A DNA stretch of 64,000 bases from Pseudorasbora parva. Its lineage: Eukaryota; Chordata; Actinopteri; Cypriniformes; Gobionidae. The stretch lies in NCBI RefSeq assembly GCF_024679245.1, contig NC_090177.1, forward strand, positions 42,246,018-42,310,017, written 5' to 3'. Made by a program: the position numbers and the translations under genes. The number at the start of each line of letters is the position of its first letter. Within the stretch, counting starts at the first letter, position 1. Of this stretch, positions 34,119 to 45,490 are shown piece after piece. The notes under the pieces are model-generated. The model was not told the DNA's origin. It ran no database searches and worked only from the letters and a program-made list of their open reading frames with translations.

Positions 34119-36172
34119 TTGATAAAGCTCGGGTTGCTGAATATTCAATCCCTTTCCCCAAAAGCGCTTATTTTAAACTATATGATTACAGATAATAATC
34201 TAGATGTGCTGTGTTTGACAGAAACCAGGCTAAAACCTGACAACTACATTACTTTAAATGAGTCCACCCCCCAAGATTATTGTTATAAACATGAGCCGTA
34301 TATCTGAAAGGTAAAGGGGGAGGTGTTGCTGTAATTTATAATAATATCTTCATTATTATTAAGAAGTCTAGTTTAAAATATATTCCCTTTGAAATTGTGG
34401 TGCTTTATGTAACATTATGTAGTGTAAATGATAAATCCCATTTGACATTTATATTGACTACTGTATACAGGCCACCCGGGCACAATACAGACTTTATCAA
34501 CGAATTTGCTGATTTTCTATCAGAGTTAGTACTAGGGATGTCCCGATCCGATCACATGATCGGAAATCGGGCCCGATCACGTGATTTCAGACTCGATCGG
34601 AATCGGACGTTACATCCCGATCAGGACTCGGATATAATGTATATTCTGGGGTGAGCTGAGCATGATGACGCATCAATAATATGGGTTGTAACTTGAAAAT
34701 AATGCTTTATGTATGTTTCTGTAGATGGATACACGTGCTGGCTCCTCGGTGATACATTACAACAGCGCTAATATCACCCCTGTATATTCGCCAGAAGACG
34801 CGAATGAGAGCGCGTGCGCTGATCTGTCTCTGTGCATCATCGAAAGCGCGCACTCGTCTCACAGCGCGCAAATATTGAGTTCTCTTTCAAGACTTGCGCT
34901 TAAACGGACCAACTCACACAAGTAGTATGTCAGCATGTCCATCTTGATGAGTATCCAAGCAGACATAGTCTGAATATGCCTTAAGAGGACTTTATACAGT
35001 CGAGAAAGATGACACAGAGCCTTCCTTCAGGTCTTAAAGGGGCAGTAGCCTTTACTGCTGTCTGTTTAATGTCAAACAAAAGATAAGGAATCACTCACTG
35101 CTCTTGATTAAATAGCTTTTGTAAGGATTATTCTTTAATTAAAACAGTTAAATATGCAGCTATTTTACATTTCATTAGCCTACTTTATTCAATTTCTCTA
35201 CCTAAAAACTAATGTTAGACCTATAAAACCTGAAAAGCATTGTTAATTACACTTCAGTCAAATTACACTTCAAAAATTTTTTCCCCAAAGTTGATTTATG
35301 TCATTGTAGGCAGTTATCATCACAATGATTTCATTTAAAGTGTTTGTTTTTTTAAATAAGTTTAGTTTTAGTTAGTTATTTGATGCTATAAAAACGGCTG
35401 TGTGATGTCATGATTGACAGCTGAGATCGATGTCTTCTCTGAGTGAAGTGTCACTGAGGCACTAACAGATTTTTTCAAGATTTTTGGGAGCAGATTATTT
35501 AATTTAATTTAATTTCCATAACTGTTTATTTCACACTAACATAATTAATTGTTCTGCACCTATGAGAGTATGGGTGTGCTTTTGATATCGCCGTTGTACT
35601 TCCTGCTCTGCGCAACTCCCAGACTCCCGGTCCCAGACTTTTTTATATTTACTGTTGCACTAAAATCCAAAAGTGAAGAATTTATGTTTATTTATTTCTT
35701 GATTGTTCAATCTACCTCACAGAAGTGCTCTGTTTGTTAGAGTTGTTGAATGTTAAAATAAGGTGAATAAAATAAAAAATAAGGAACATCCTGGTTCGTT
35801 TTTTCGCTCTTCTTTATTCTTTTTTATGTATTATAGAAGTATCGGATCGGGACTTGGTGTCGGCAGATACTCAAAATCAAATGACTCGGACTCGGACTCG
35901 AGGGCAAAAAAACCTGATGGGGACATCCCTAGTTAGTACTGGCTGCAGAAAAAGTATTACTTGTTGGTGATTTTAATATCCATGTAGATAATGTAAATGA
36001 CGTATTGGGATTAGCATTTAGAGATATTCTAAACTTAATTGTAATTAGACAACATTTATCAGGACCCACTCATTGACGTAATCATACTTTAGATCTAATA
36101 ATGTCACATGGAATAAATGTTGATACCGTTGAAATTCTGCAGCAAAGCGATGACATCTCTGATCATTACCTA
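34119..36172 (+). pseudogene. LINE endonuclease domain, split by a hAT element
   Basis: The first part (34119-34532) has IKLGLLNIQSLSPK, CLTETRLKPD with the catalytic Glu, KGGGVAVIY and TTVYRPPGHNT; one stop or frame change lies near 34305. The second part (35940-36172) has LVGDFNIHVD, HTLDLIMSHG and SDDISDHYL, the C-terminal catalytic His block. The two join in phase after removing the hAT element and one copy of its 8-bp duplication. One stop (THTGA near 36074) is present. Confidence 0.8.
34533..35931. mobile_element. 1399-bp non-autonomous hAT transposon
   Basis: Perfect 8-bp duplications GTTAGTAC flank it (34525-34532 and 35932-35939). Ends are TAGGGATGTCCC and its reverse complement. 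The subterminal regions are rich in cgatcgg and ctcgga repeats. It lacks transposase; a 66-codon frame at 34725-34925 is not recognised and could be a leftover non-catalytic exon. Confidence 0.92.
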
Positions 36173-36817
36173 CACAGCAAAAACTCCAGTGTTAAATTAA
36201 CTCTCCTCAGAGTTTATTTGGCTCCACACTCAAGAGTGTTAAAAGTAACTCTGAAGAAGTGTTAAAGGTAATGAGATAATTAAGAGATTAATTAAGTGAT
36301 GATTGGCCATTAGTGATGAACACCTGATGATAACAAGCATAATCACTGAAGGAAAGAGTCAAACATTTTAAGTCACCATTATGGAGATCAGTGTTTGCTT
36401 TAGTTGGGCACTTGACTTTATGACATTAGTCTTTGTCTGTCTGCTTTAAAGCAGCTATACAAGTGCAAATTGTGACCAAGTGTTGATGGTTATGTATTGA
36501 CATAATCCCCATGAGCTGAATCACTGATGTCATTTAGAGCCTAATCTTTGAGTTAGGTTTACTTTATTGATTATAGCAGCTCTGTGATTCTACAGCATAT
36601 GCTCTGGTGTTTACAAAATAATCAGAGGGATTTTATAAATTATTCTGTTCTAAAAAAAAAAAAGGTTTGAATCTCTTGTCATTCAGCCACACAGAGACAT
36701 CAATAATCAGCGTATGAATCTCAACAATGGTGGCCATCAAAACGATTTTGCAGTGCATTCTGGGTGCACCAATCAAAACTCGCCCATGAAAATCAACAAT
36801 GTCACAAAAGAAGTGTG
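36173..36817. repeat. Foldback family-A relative, partial
   Basis: It starts cacagcaaaaactccagtgt and contains blocks shared with family A: aatgagataattaagag, cacctgatgataa, ggtgagcagtgtttgcttt-like text, and aatctcaacaatgg. Its terminus differs from CACTGTAAAA, so it is a relative and not a copy. Confidence 0.65.
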
Positions 36818-37035
36818 ATAACCTAGCCTAGAAATCTAGACGCACACTAGCGGCAGCAAATTTAATCTGCCCGCAAGTGTCGTCTAGCAATTCTCAATAC
36901 CCTTCTGAGCTGTATTCCCCTAACTCTTGCCGGACCAATCACATTGTGACGACGGCAGAGTTGCGTTTGCGTGCTTCTAGTAAACACAGAAACTGGCGAA
37001 CGGCGGCGGTCTTTCGATTCACTGTGTACAGCTAG
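36818..37035 (-). mobile_element. Second copy of the 506-bp hAT-like MITE, partial
   Basis: ataacctagcctagaaatct with agacgcac and the downstream cccgcaagtgtcgtctagca match the reverse complement of 4500-4737. The far end is missing. Confidence 0.75.
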
Positions 37036-37245
37036 AAAAACTTTGTCCATGTTTAGCATGAGAATCGTCTGTTTAACAATGTAAACAATGTTACCCCCCA
37101 ACATAAAAATAATTAATACGACAGAAATTTGACACATTTCTACACAATTCCATATTGAAATATTCAGAATCTAAAAAAAAAAAAAAAAAACATTAGCAAA
37201 ACTGTTAGATTTAGCTGAACACACAGGTGTATTTCAAATGTATTA

Positions 37246-37337
<92 letters not shown>
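37246..37337. repeat. (TATC)n microsatellite
   Basis: There are 23 tetranucleotide units. It sits directly at the left edge of the DIRS-like segment. Confidence 0.96.
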
Positions 37338-37344
37338 ATAACCC

Positions 37345-38486
37345 CCAGGTTTCTCATGCCTGGGGACACGCACACCCTTTATGTGCTCTGCCTGGGGGAA
37401 GAGCACGCGCGGGAGGTTCTCGAGGGGGCTTCCTGCGCAAACTGCGAGCGTTTTCCGACTGAGGACGCTCCGCTCTCGCTTGGCCTTTTTCTCGAGGGAA
37501 GAAGAGCCAGCATTTGGGAGCGGCCCCGCTCATGCCGAGGCTGAGCGGCGCCGTTTGTCCTGGGGCTCCCAGATGGATCTGGCTCATCGTCTGGAGGACA
37601 CAGTGCTCACGGACGATCAGCCAGGTCGCGAGAGCAGGCGGACGGAGGAGGAGACGGATGGAGACTCCTCCTCTTCATCAGCCCGTGCTTTTCCAGTCGA
37701 TCAGAGGATGGCTGTGGATGAGGAGGAAAATGAGGCTGAGGCCAAATCCTCCCAGCCATCCTGCCCCGTGTATGGTACCCCCTGATGCGATGGCTGAGTG
37801 GCGCACCACGGATCTCTCTCTCCGCATAGCAGTCGCCATCGGATGGTCGATGGCGGCTATGGTAGCCACAGAGAGGCATCGGTGGCTAAATTTGAGGGAC
37901 ATCGGGGTGAAAGAAAAGGCTTTTCTCCTCGATGCCCCGGTCTCACCCTCTGGGCTTTTCGGCACCTCCGTCGAGGCGGTGGTGGGAAAGTTCAGAGAGG
38001 CGAGGACGCGCTCAGCGGCGTATAGAACGTGTATTCCGCTGAGGTCCGGGGCGGCGCCCAGGCAGGAGGGTGTCCCTGGCCCATCAAGATCCGAGGATCA
38101 TCAAAAAAATAAAAAAATAAATGGGCCAACGCAGTAGCGTGGCCTCTCGTGCGCCCCCTCCGTGGAGGAGTAGGACGTGGAAGAGGCGGGACACCCGCAA
38201 CAGGAGGAGGGACATCGGGGAGAAGGACTGCTTCCAGCGCCGGAAGCGAGGTGGTGAGTCTCCATCCCGAGGGCGCGGAAGTGATGTTGTGTCCCCTCCG
38301 TTGTTTTTCTGTTGTTTTTCTTTTTTCTCCCCGGGCGCGCTTTACACCAGGCCGCGCGGGCCGATGATGAGCGGAGGTGAGACTCTGACGAAAGCCTGCC
38401 AGGGCGGTGTGTGCTCTGCCTGCACACAGTGCATCGTCTCTGGGAAAAGCGGGATTTCGCAGCCGCCTCCTCGGCCTTACATGTGA
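37345..38486 (+). pseudogene. DIRS-like gag (ORF1), internally deleted and frameshifted
   Basis: It opens with GDTHTLYVLCLGEEHAREVL and a CxxC block, then LRTLRSRLAFF and RRLSWGSQMDLAHRLED, and an acidic Ser-rich linker. After a jump near 37785 another frame gives AAMVATERHRWLNL, KEKAFLLDAPVSPSGLFG and VVGKFREARTRSAAY. Ser/Arg-rich text continues to about 38270. I recognise this order as the gag of fish DIRS1-type elements. Roughly 150 residues are missing at the jump, plus at least two frame changes. Stops at 38137 and 38486 close the frames. Confidence 0.7.
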
Positions 38487-38489
38487 GAA

Positions 38490-39690
38490 TAAAGCGCCCC
38501 GCCCTCAGGTTAGTGTGCCGAAGCATGCATGTTACATGAAGCGATGAGGGACTGAAGACAGCGGGTGAGTCCCCTTTTAGGGCAAACATTCTTCTTTTCA
38601 ATGCCGTATGTTTGGACTCTATGCTTCCCTGAGGGATATTTTGTCTACAAAAGATGAAGAAAAGTGTAACAGTTGGAGAAGGGGGCCTGTAGTTCCCCGG
38701 TAAAGGTGGCTAGAACGATGTTTGTATAAACACAGTGTGTTTATGTAGGCTGTATGTTTGCTAGTGTAGCAACAGTTGTTTATAAGGCTGTTTTCTCTTC
38801 TGGATATGTGTAATATTCAAGCAGTAGAGGCCACCGCACATGCCGCGGGCATGTAGCGGCGATATAAACTGATGTATGTTCTCCTGGCAAACTTTTTAGC
38901 TGTAGCCACCTCTGGGTAGCGTTGGCACCTCTGCTAGTGAAATATCTAGATGAATATGTGAGGTTAGGCTAGCGCATGAACTACAGTAAGATCTGTCCCA
39001 GCCCTTTTTAGGGCCGTTGTTTGTGGGATTATCAGACCGGTGCTAGTGCATCAAGTTGGCCTAGGCTGTTGATGGGATGACGGTGGAGTCTCGCGGTGGC
39101 AGTTGCCCCGGGCTCCTGTCGGTAGTCCCACAGGAGCTTTGTATCCCTACCCGGCCTCCCCGCAGTAGGGTCGTCCGACCAATGCCCCCCCCCCCCCCCT
39201 TCTGCATTTGGGGGTTATTATTAATGCAAAAAGGTGTATAGCAGAATGAATCGCGACTCAGCCAGTGGTCGTGGGGACGGGGTAGGCGTCTCTTCGCGGT
39301 GCGCAGTTAGACTGGTTTTGCTAGCCCCGCCCCCCAGAGCTAGTGCGGCCGCCACTTCTGGGCGGCCCCCCGGCCTGGTTCAGGAAATGGCCGGTTGTGT
39401 GTGTGTTCAATATCTTTCACTTTTTGCTCTGTGTCTTCTGCTTCACCTTTTAGGCTCGGGTCGAGCTGTACTTCGCAACCATCTGAAAGCATCGGTTGGT
39501 AGGATGCTCCCCTGGAGTCGAAACACTGTCACGGCTGACGCCCTTGCGTGGACGGCGGACCGCTGGACGACCAGACGGCCGCCCTGGAGGCAGGTGGCGT
39601 AAGTTGTACTCCCCTCGCTTTAGAGGGTTCAAGGCGTTTTATGCTGAGTGCACTGCTGTGGGCATTGTGTTTTAGGTCCATGCTGGTAGG
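38490..39690. other. Non-coding body of the DIRS-like element
   Basis: No reverse transcriptase, RNase H or recombinase motif is recognised. A C15 run lies near 39186-39199. A 122-codon frame (39234-39602) has a hydrophobic stretch but no homology I recognise. Confidence 0.45.
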
Positions 39691-39699
39691 CGCTGCCTG

Positions 39700-41040
39700 A
39701 GAGACTGCGCCGTCGCAGAAGGCTGCTATGGGCCGCTGGGGCGGACCGACTATAGAAGGCTGGCTGGCGGGAGACGCCAGCCGAGGCAGTCCGGGCAGTT
39801 AACTCTGGGTCAGGTGGTAGGCCTCAGTAGGCCTCCCTGCGGGTGAGTTCGTTGGGGAGAACCCTCCCCGCTCACATGGGCCACGATGTCGGCTGCAGTA
39901 GAAACCTCGTCATAAGTAGGCCCCTAATGGCCTCCCTGGGGATGAGTCCCCAGGTAGTGACTGGATACCCAGTCCTCATCAGCCAGCAGACAGCCACTGT
40001 CAGCCCGACTTTAAGGGCTCGCTGAGTTTCAGCACGCCTCACATGGCGTCCCCTGAGGGGGTGACCAAGGGGTTCCGACGATTTGGTTGACAGGATCTAG
40101 GCCGCTTTAGGCCTCCTGTAGGGTGAGCCCCGGTTCCCAGGTCTTGCAACAGTGTGCGTGGGTGCTAGCCAGGCGGCTAGCATAGTCTGCTATCAGGGAC
40201 GGGCCGCTTCAGGCCGTCCTATGGTCGTTTCCCGGCCCTGCGGGGTTTCCGGTGGGATTTGCCATCGGATAAGCACCGTCTGTCACCAATCTAATAGGGA
40301 ACTGCAATTCGGCAATAGGCCTCTCCGGGCCGCCCTAAAAAGACCGGACTGTACGTAGGCATCAAACAGGCCTCCCTGGAGGTGAGCCCCGGGGACACAA
40401 CAGCTCGCCACCAGTTTGCACGTTGGCTGGCAGGAAGTAGGCCACTCTAGGCCACCTGAGGGTGAGCCCCCGAGCTGGGACGCTCGGTATGCCAGTGTAT
40501 CGGGCTGTCAGGCCTCTTCGGGCCTTTTTGGGAGGGGATTCCCGGACCAGGTCTCGGTGACAAGCTAGCCATTAGCATAGGTGGCTTCTGGCGTTATAGC
40601 CTCATGAGCCCCCTGAGGAACCAGTAAAGCCACCTCCCTGCGGCTCTTAACAGCTAGCACTAACGGTGCCAGGTAGAGGTGCCTCCTGGCCTCCCTGGAG
40701 GGGAAACGGTTCCCCTAAGCGGGAACGTATAACTGGCTTTGGGCTGACAGCTAGCGGCTGCCCGCCGTTGGGTCCCGGCCTGGGCCGGTGTAACTCAAGG
40801 GCGGGCTCGTGCCCTAGCACAACGAGACTCTGTTTCTGCTGCGCAGTCCCTTCAGGACAGGGACTGGCTAGCCTACAGCATGGGTTACCTACCAAGCTGG
40901 CTTAAGAGCTCCCCTCATCGAGGGTCATCTGTGAGCTTACGGCCGCTTGAGTCTGATCAGACGGGAAGGCCCCCCTCGGGGCCTCCCGGGTAGATCAGTC
41001 CATAGGCCTTTTTTAGGCCTCCTGAGCACCCCTGTAATAA
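39700..41040. repeat. Degenerate repeats with aggcctccctg core
   Basis: At least ten blocks share aggcc...ggcctccctg followed by gggtgag or ggtgagcccc, for example near 39829, 39919, 40099, 40367, 40438, 40680 and 40970. Spacing is about 50-180 bp and irregular. The blocks are too diverged for a clean period. Confidence 0.55.
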
Positions 41041-41668
41041 ATGTGTTCAGTAGATCCTAGGATCGAGCAGAAGAGACTCCCCTCGATGGCAAGGGTAAGA
41101 AGCACTAAGCTGAGTACTGCTCTCCAGGATTCCCGTCTCCGAGATCCGGTCTGAGGAGGACATTGCCAGTTTGCAGTCCCTCAGTCTGGATGCTCATAAG
41201 TAAGAGCGATGTCCGGAGGCTCTGTTTTGACAGACAGGGTTGGCCAAGCTGGGGTGTCCCACAGAAGTGATGCCAGGTGAGGCCTCCCTGGTGCCATTCG
41301 GTGAAGGTTTTTTCCCGAATTAGTGATGGCTGGTGGCGCCCTCGGGTCCCCTAGCCACATTCCCTTAAGGGACTCCTTCCTTCAGAAGTAGTAGGTCCCA
41401 GGCCCTCGAGCAAGCCGAGAGTAGGAAACCTCAGTTAAAACTTGTTTAGGTTCTCTCTTAGGCATATAGCTTGGGCTATGACCGTAGGGAATGACGTCAC
41501 TGGCAGCCTGTGTGGCTAGAGGGGGAGTGGTTCAGACTTTCCGCGAACACTCGTCCAGGCAGTTCTCACTGCCAGTAAGGGGCGTGCACTCCCCTCAGCA
41601 TGGCGGCGTGGGTATATCGTTCCCCGTAGCGTCAGCTGACGCAGCGCGAGTTCCCTTTCGAAAGGGAA

Positions 41669-41987
41669 CGTCCCCGGTTACGTATGTAACCTTAGTTCCC
41701 TGAGAACAGGGAACGAGACGCTGCGTCACATAGCCATGCTTCAAGGTGTGCCTGCCCACAGTCCCTTCAGACGAAGCGGATGTTGTCATGTTGGCACGGT
41801 GCCTTTTTATACTTCTTGGTCACACGGTGATGACATCACCAGCTGCCGACGGTCAGTAGGATTGTGATTTGATAGCAATTTCAGACACCTGTCACGCTGA
41901 AGGCGTTCCCCGTAGCGTCAGCTGACGCAGCGTCTCGTTCCCTGTTCTCAGGGAACTAAGGTTACATACGTAACCGGGGACGTTTTC
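41669..41987. repeat. Terminal segment with ~57-bp perfect inverted arms
   Basis: aacgtccccggttacgtatg begins the left arm, and its reverse complement ends the right arm at 41987. Between the arms lies ctttttatacttc, a TATAAAAA on the minus strand. The phrase cgttccccgtagcgtcagct occurs just before the left arm (41620) and again inside (41905). Confidence 0.8.
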
Positions 41988-42453
41988 AGGAAAACAGGCT
42001 CAGTCGTTTAGTTCTCCTCTGGCCAATGAACAAACAGTGTATGATTATGATTCAGGAAATAGGTCAGAAGTCAGATCTAAGCCAAACAAAGTGGATGCAG
42101 CCGTGGTGCAGCCGAACTTCCAATTTGAAAGGGAGTTCAAGGAAAGAAAATGGACAGTTGTTAAAAGGTCGTCGACTGGTAATTCTCTACAGATTGATCT
42201 TGAAAAATTACACATTGCACACCAAGTCAAGCAATGCAACACATTGCACATCAAATGTCAAGAATGTAGCAATCAGTTTGGTTGCTTATGGTCTCAGCGC
42301 ACAGCTTCAATAAGGGTGGAGAAATGTGACATTTGTTCAAGCCATCAGAACTTCAAAGAGACATTGATTCCCACTGAATTTCCTGAGACACAAAGGTTGG
42401 GGCAGATCTATCTGACACACTCTAGTTACCTCAAGATGGGCATCCCAAGATAA
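41988..42453 (+). CDS. Unidentified ~150-codon open frame with two CxxC pairs
   Basis: The frame is open from the end of the inverted segment to the stop at 42451-42453, with no convincing ATG at its start. It contains CQECSNQFGC and CDICSS, which could bind a metal, and is otherwise polar and non-repetitive. tttttcag-like text at 41983-41989 might act as a 3' splice site, so this could be an exon of a host gene or of an element. I do not recognise the protein. A chance frame of this length is possible but not likely at this composition. Confidence 0.3.
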
Positions 42454-42459
42454 AACAGA

Positions 42460-42724
42460 ACAGCAAATGGAGAATGAATCAGCTCAGCTGCTGTTCATAA
42501 TATTTCAAGCAAATATAGTCATGTGCATTTGATCTGATATAACAGGAGTACAAGGTTATGATCATGTGGATGTTTCAATAGAGAAAAGGGGACATTGATT
42601 ATGACGGAAACTACAATATCTTACCTTGTGGACTATTCTTTGTTGTTACCAAAGTCACCTAGTGTCTACACCAGTAGCACTGCCAGCAGAAACATCAGGA
42701 TTTAGATAGACACCTGTTCTGGAA
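42460..42724. other. Non-coding
   Basis: Nothing recognised. Confidence 0.4.
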
Positions 42725-42727
42725 AAC

Positions 42728-42940
42728 GTCTCGGTTATGCATGTAACCCTCGTTCCCTGAAGGAGGGAACGGAGACGTACATTGTGACCGATGAATTGGG
42801 GATCAATTCTGGGAGCCCCTATCAGCTTCGAGATAAAGAAAACGGGCCAATGAACATTGGCGTGTGTGCTTTGCATATCGCGCCTTGCGGGTATAAAGTG
42901 GAAGCGATCGCCACGCACTGTTGTTTTTCACTGAGGATTT
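42728..42940 (+). repeat. DIRS-type terminal segment with TATA box (second, plus-oriented)
   Basis: cggttatgcatgtaaccctc and gttccctgaaggagggaac parallel the arms at 41669 and 41930. A gggtataaagtgg TATA lies at 42889-42901. The element body that should follow is replaced by hAT-like DNA at 42941. Confidence 0.6.
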
Positions 42941-44662
42941 AAAATATATCGAGATATTTTTTCAACTCGATATGGATTTGGAAATATCGTATATATATCG
43001 ATATGTTGTTTATATTTAATTCTGATTCCGCCACTTTGCTTGTTTGCCTTCCCTGTGCTGTGCTCGCCCCCGCTCGCGCACCTCCCGCCTCTTGCTTTTG
43101 CTCCCCCTCCCCTCGCGTGTTGTCCCATTGAACACGGCTGCTTCCGCAACCAGGTGAGGATTAGTTATCATGTTGACAAGCGTGCGCGTTGTTCAGGACT
43201 CAGTTTAGAGACCATTTTTTTCCTTCTAACACAACTGCTTGCTAAAATTCATAAAGAAATATTAATGTTCATCATAGTTCAAATCGCAAGTTTCACCCAC
43301 AGTCAGGTGATTGACACTATTTGTGCGAGACGCGGTCGCAATCATGCCAGTTTATGATTTGTGTCTAACTGATCGCATGGTTTTCGGTTAAAATGTCAAA
43401 ATGATCGCATATCATTTGAAAACATTTAAAAAGTATTGCAATATCATTACTATTATTATTTTGTCAGCTTTATCACGGGATTATGATGAACAGGTCTATT
43501 CATGTTTTAACCAAGAGGGGAAAACGCGACATCCCGGGTGTCCTGAGACACGCGGTGCTCTTCTGTAAGTTGTACTGTATCATATTATCATTAGCCTACA
43601 TTCTGACATTCATATTTCGTTCTGTAACTGGAAAAGCAACCCGATCACACATAAATGCGTATAAATAGTACGAGTGTGCAATGTCGTGGAATGTATACAC
43701 CAAAACTCATTTTGGCGTGCATATGATACGCTGTATTTCGCGTGCCTATGATACGCACTTTATGGCGTATACATGACACGCTCTTGAATAGGTTTAGGGT
43801 AGTGGGGCGTATATATGACACGCGCTTGGGTAGGTTTAGGGTGGTGGGGCGTATATATGACACGCGCTTGGGTAGGTTTAGGGTGGTGGGGCGTATATAT
43901 GACACGCGCTTGGGTAGGTTTAGGGTAGTGGGGCGTATATATGTCACGCGCTTGGGTAGGTTTAGGGTGGTGGGGTGGGGGGTTCGTATGTATAATACGC
44001 CATAAAATGCGTATCATATGCACGCGAAAAACAGCGTGCCATAGACACGCCAAAATGAGTTTTGGCGTATACATTCCACGACATTGCACACTCGTACTAT
44101 TTATACGCATTTTTGTGAGAATACCCTGGGAAAAGAAGTGAAATTCAGCTCATGTAGCCTACATGATCCGCATGATGAGTTTGAATTTCTCAAACTCATG
44201 ACAAACATCACTGTTTGAATTTTGATACAAATTTAACAGGAAATGGTGTTATGACAAAATCAGTTTATTTATATCTCAGTCATGCCCCCATCTTTCTGCT
44301 AAATGCTTACTGTTTACTTTAAGTGTAAAAAAGGGAGTCTTTGATTCATCTTTTGAAAGCATGAAATAAATGAAAAGAAGGCAATATTATTTATTTTCTT
44401 TTACAGTTAAATTATTATTATTTATGTAATCAGGGAGGTTTTTTTTTAAATGTCGCAAAAGCACTTTGTTCCTACATGAACTGACTACATCTTTGCACTT
44501 CGATAAAACAAAAAGAAAATAATTTGTGGTATTTGGCATATTTGTTTTTGCTGTAGTTTTTAGGGGGTTATTTTTCCTGTAAAGATATCGAGATATATAT
44601 AGTATATCGAGATATAGCAAAATATATCGAGATATATTTTTTGCTCGCCCAGCCCTACCCTG
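42941..44662. mobile_element. hAT-like non-autonomous element, left end incomplete
   Basis: Both sides carry atatatcgagatat-type subterminal repeats (42950-43010 and 44585-44640). The right end is cgcccagccctaccctg. The left end lacks the matching gggctgggcg. A C-rich stretch with a caaccag/gtgagg donor near 43150-43160 could be a leftover non-coding exon. A foldback MITE lies inside. Confidence 0.6.
43655..44110. mobile_element. 456-bp foldback MITE with internal 42-bp repeats
   Basis: It begins atgcgtataaatagtacgag and ends with its exact reverse complement; the arms extend about 70-100 bp with few mismatches. The centre contains gcgtatatatgacacgcgct units at 43807, 43849, 43891 and 43933, a strict 42-bp period. 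Because 42 is a multiple of three, open frames run through on both strands. Confidence 0.9.
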
Positions 44663-44912
44663 TAGCAACTCAGAATGTAAAAATGCACATAATGCAATAA
44701 ATAGTGCATTATCATCGTGATAAAATGTTCATAATGTAATAATTTCCTCAAAATGTAATACAATCTTGAGCTCATAATGCAATACTATTTACATTATGAT
44801 AATTGTATTGCATTATAAACTCACCAAAACATATCACATTTTTATTATTGTAATAGCTATATATATATAATATATATCCCTGAGATATGCAACAGATTTA
44901 AATATTTATGCA

Positions 44913-44959
<47 letters not shown>

Positions 44960-45490
44960 AAGTATGCCTTTATAGTACATTTTCTAAATGCAGTCTTAAC
45001 TTGCACCACAAAATCCACCAGATTACTGATACTACTACTACCACAACTAGTAGTAGTAGTAGTAGTAGTAATAAGGTGCAAATTTTTTCTTTTTTCTTTT
45101 GTACAAACAACAACAACAACAACAACAACAACAAACTTCACAAAACCCAACAGTTTTAGCAGGGGTGTGTTGTACTGTATTTTTTAACTCCCCTGCCATT
45201 TGGTTTAAAAATACACAGGAAATATTGTAATACCCATGTCATCATACACATTTGTGTCCTCATAAACCACATATATTTGTACACTTTTAGTCATTTAACA
45301 GCAAGTGTACCATGTGTAGAAATAGTAGTAGGAGTAATAATTATAGTAGCAGGATCAGTCATCTGGTGGGTTTTGTATGCAGGTTGACATTTTTAAATGT
45401 TAAGATTTTAAAATGTACTCTAATTGTAACAAGGACTCCATATGCAGTTTATTTAGATAAAACAGTTTTAAAGTACAAACAGGCTTGGGT
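44663..45490. other. Non-coding, microsatellite-rich
   Basis: Contains several aatgcaataa/ttcataatgtaat blocks (44670-44820), (TTA)n at 44905-44957, (TAG)n at 45046-45070 and (CAA)n at 45105-45134. No gene. Confidence 0.6.
44905..45134. repeat. Cluster of three trinucleotide microsatellites
   Basis: (ATT)n, (AGT)n and (ACA)n lie within 230 bp of each other; the Leu-rich and Ser/Asn-rich frames are artefacts. Confidence 0.95.

Larger units (their letters stand above)
33434..36172 (+). mobile_element. CR1/L2-type LINE fragment, split by a hAT element
   Basis: An esterase-like ORF1 end, a spacer and an endonuclease are present in the order expected for a fish CR1/L2-type LINE. A hAT element interrupts it at 34533-35931, and a family-A relative follows at 36173, before the reverse transcriptase would start. 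Confidence 0.75.
37338..41987 (+). mobile_element. DIRS-like retroelement derivative, 5'-truncated
   Basis: A DIRS-type gag begins at the microsatellite edge, followed by a GC-rich body with no other recognised ORF. At 41669-41987 is an inverted terminal segment carrying a minus-strand TATA box. DIRS elements have inverted rather than direct terminal repeats, which fits. Reverse transcriptase and tyrosine recombinase were not found. Confidence 0.55.

Noticed and set aside
39234..39602. 122-codon frame in the DIRS-like body
   Set aside because: GC-rich non-coding context, no recognisable domain, and a hydrophobic stretch that could arise by chance.
44908..45159. Leu-rich and Ser/Asn-rich frames
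   Set aside because: Trinucleotide microsatellites.
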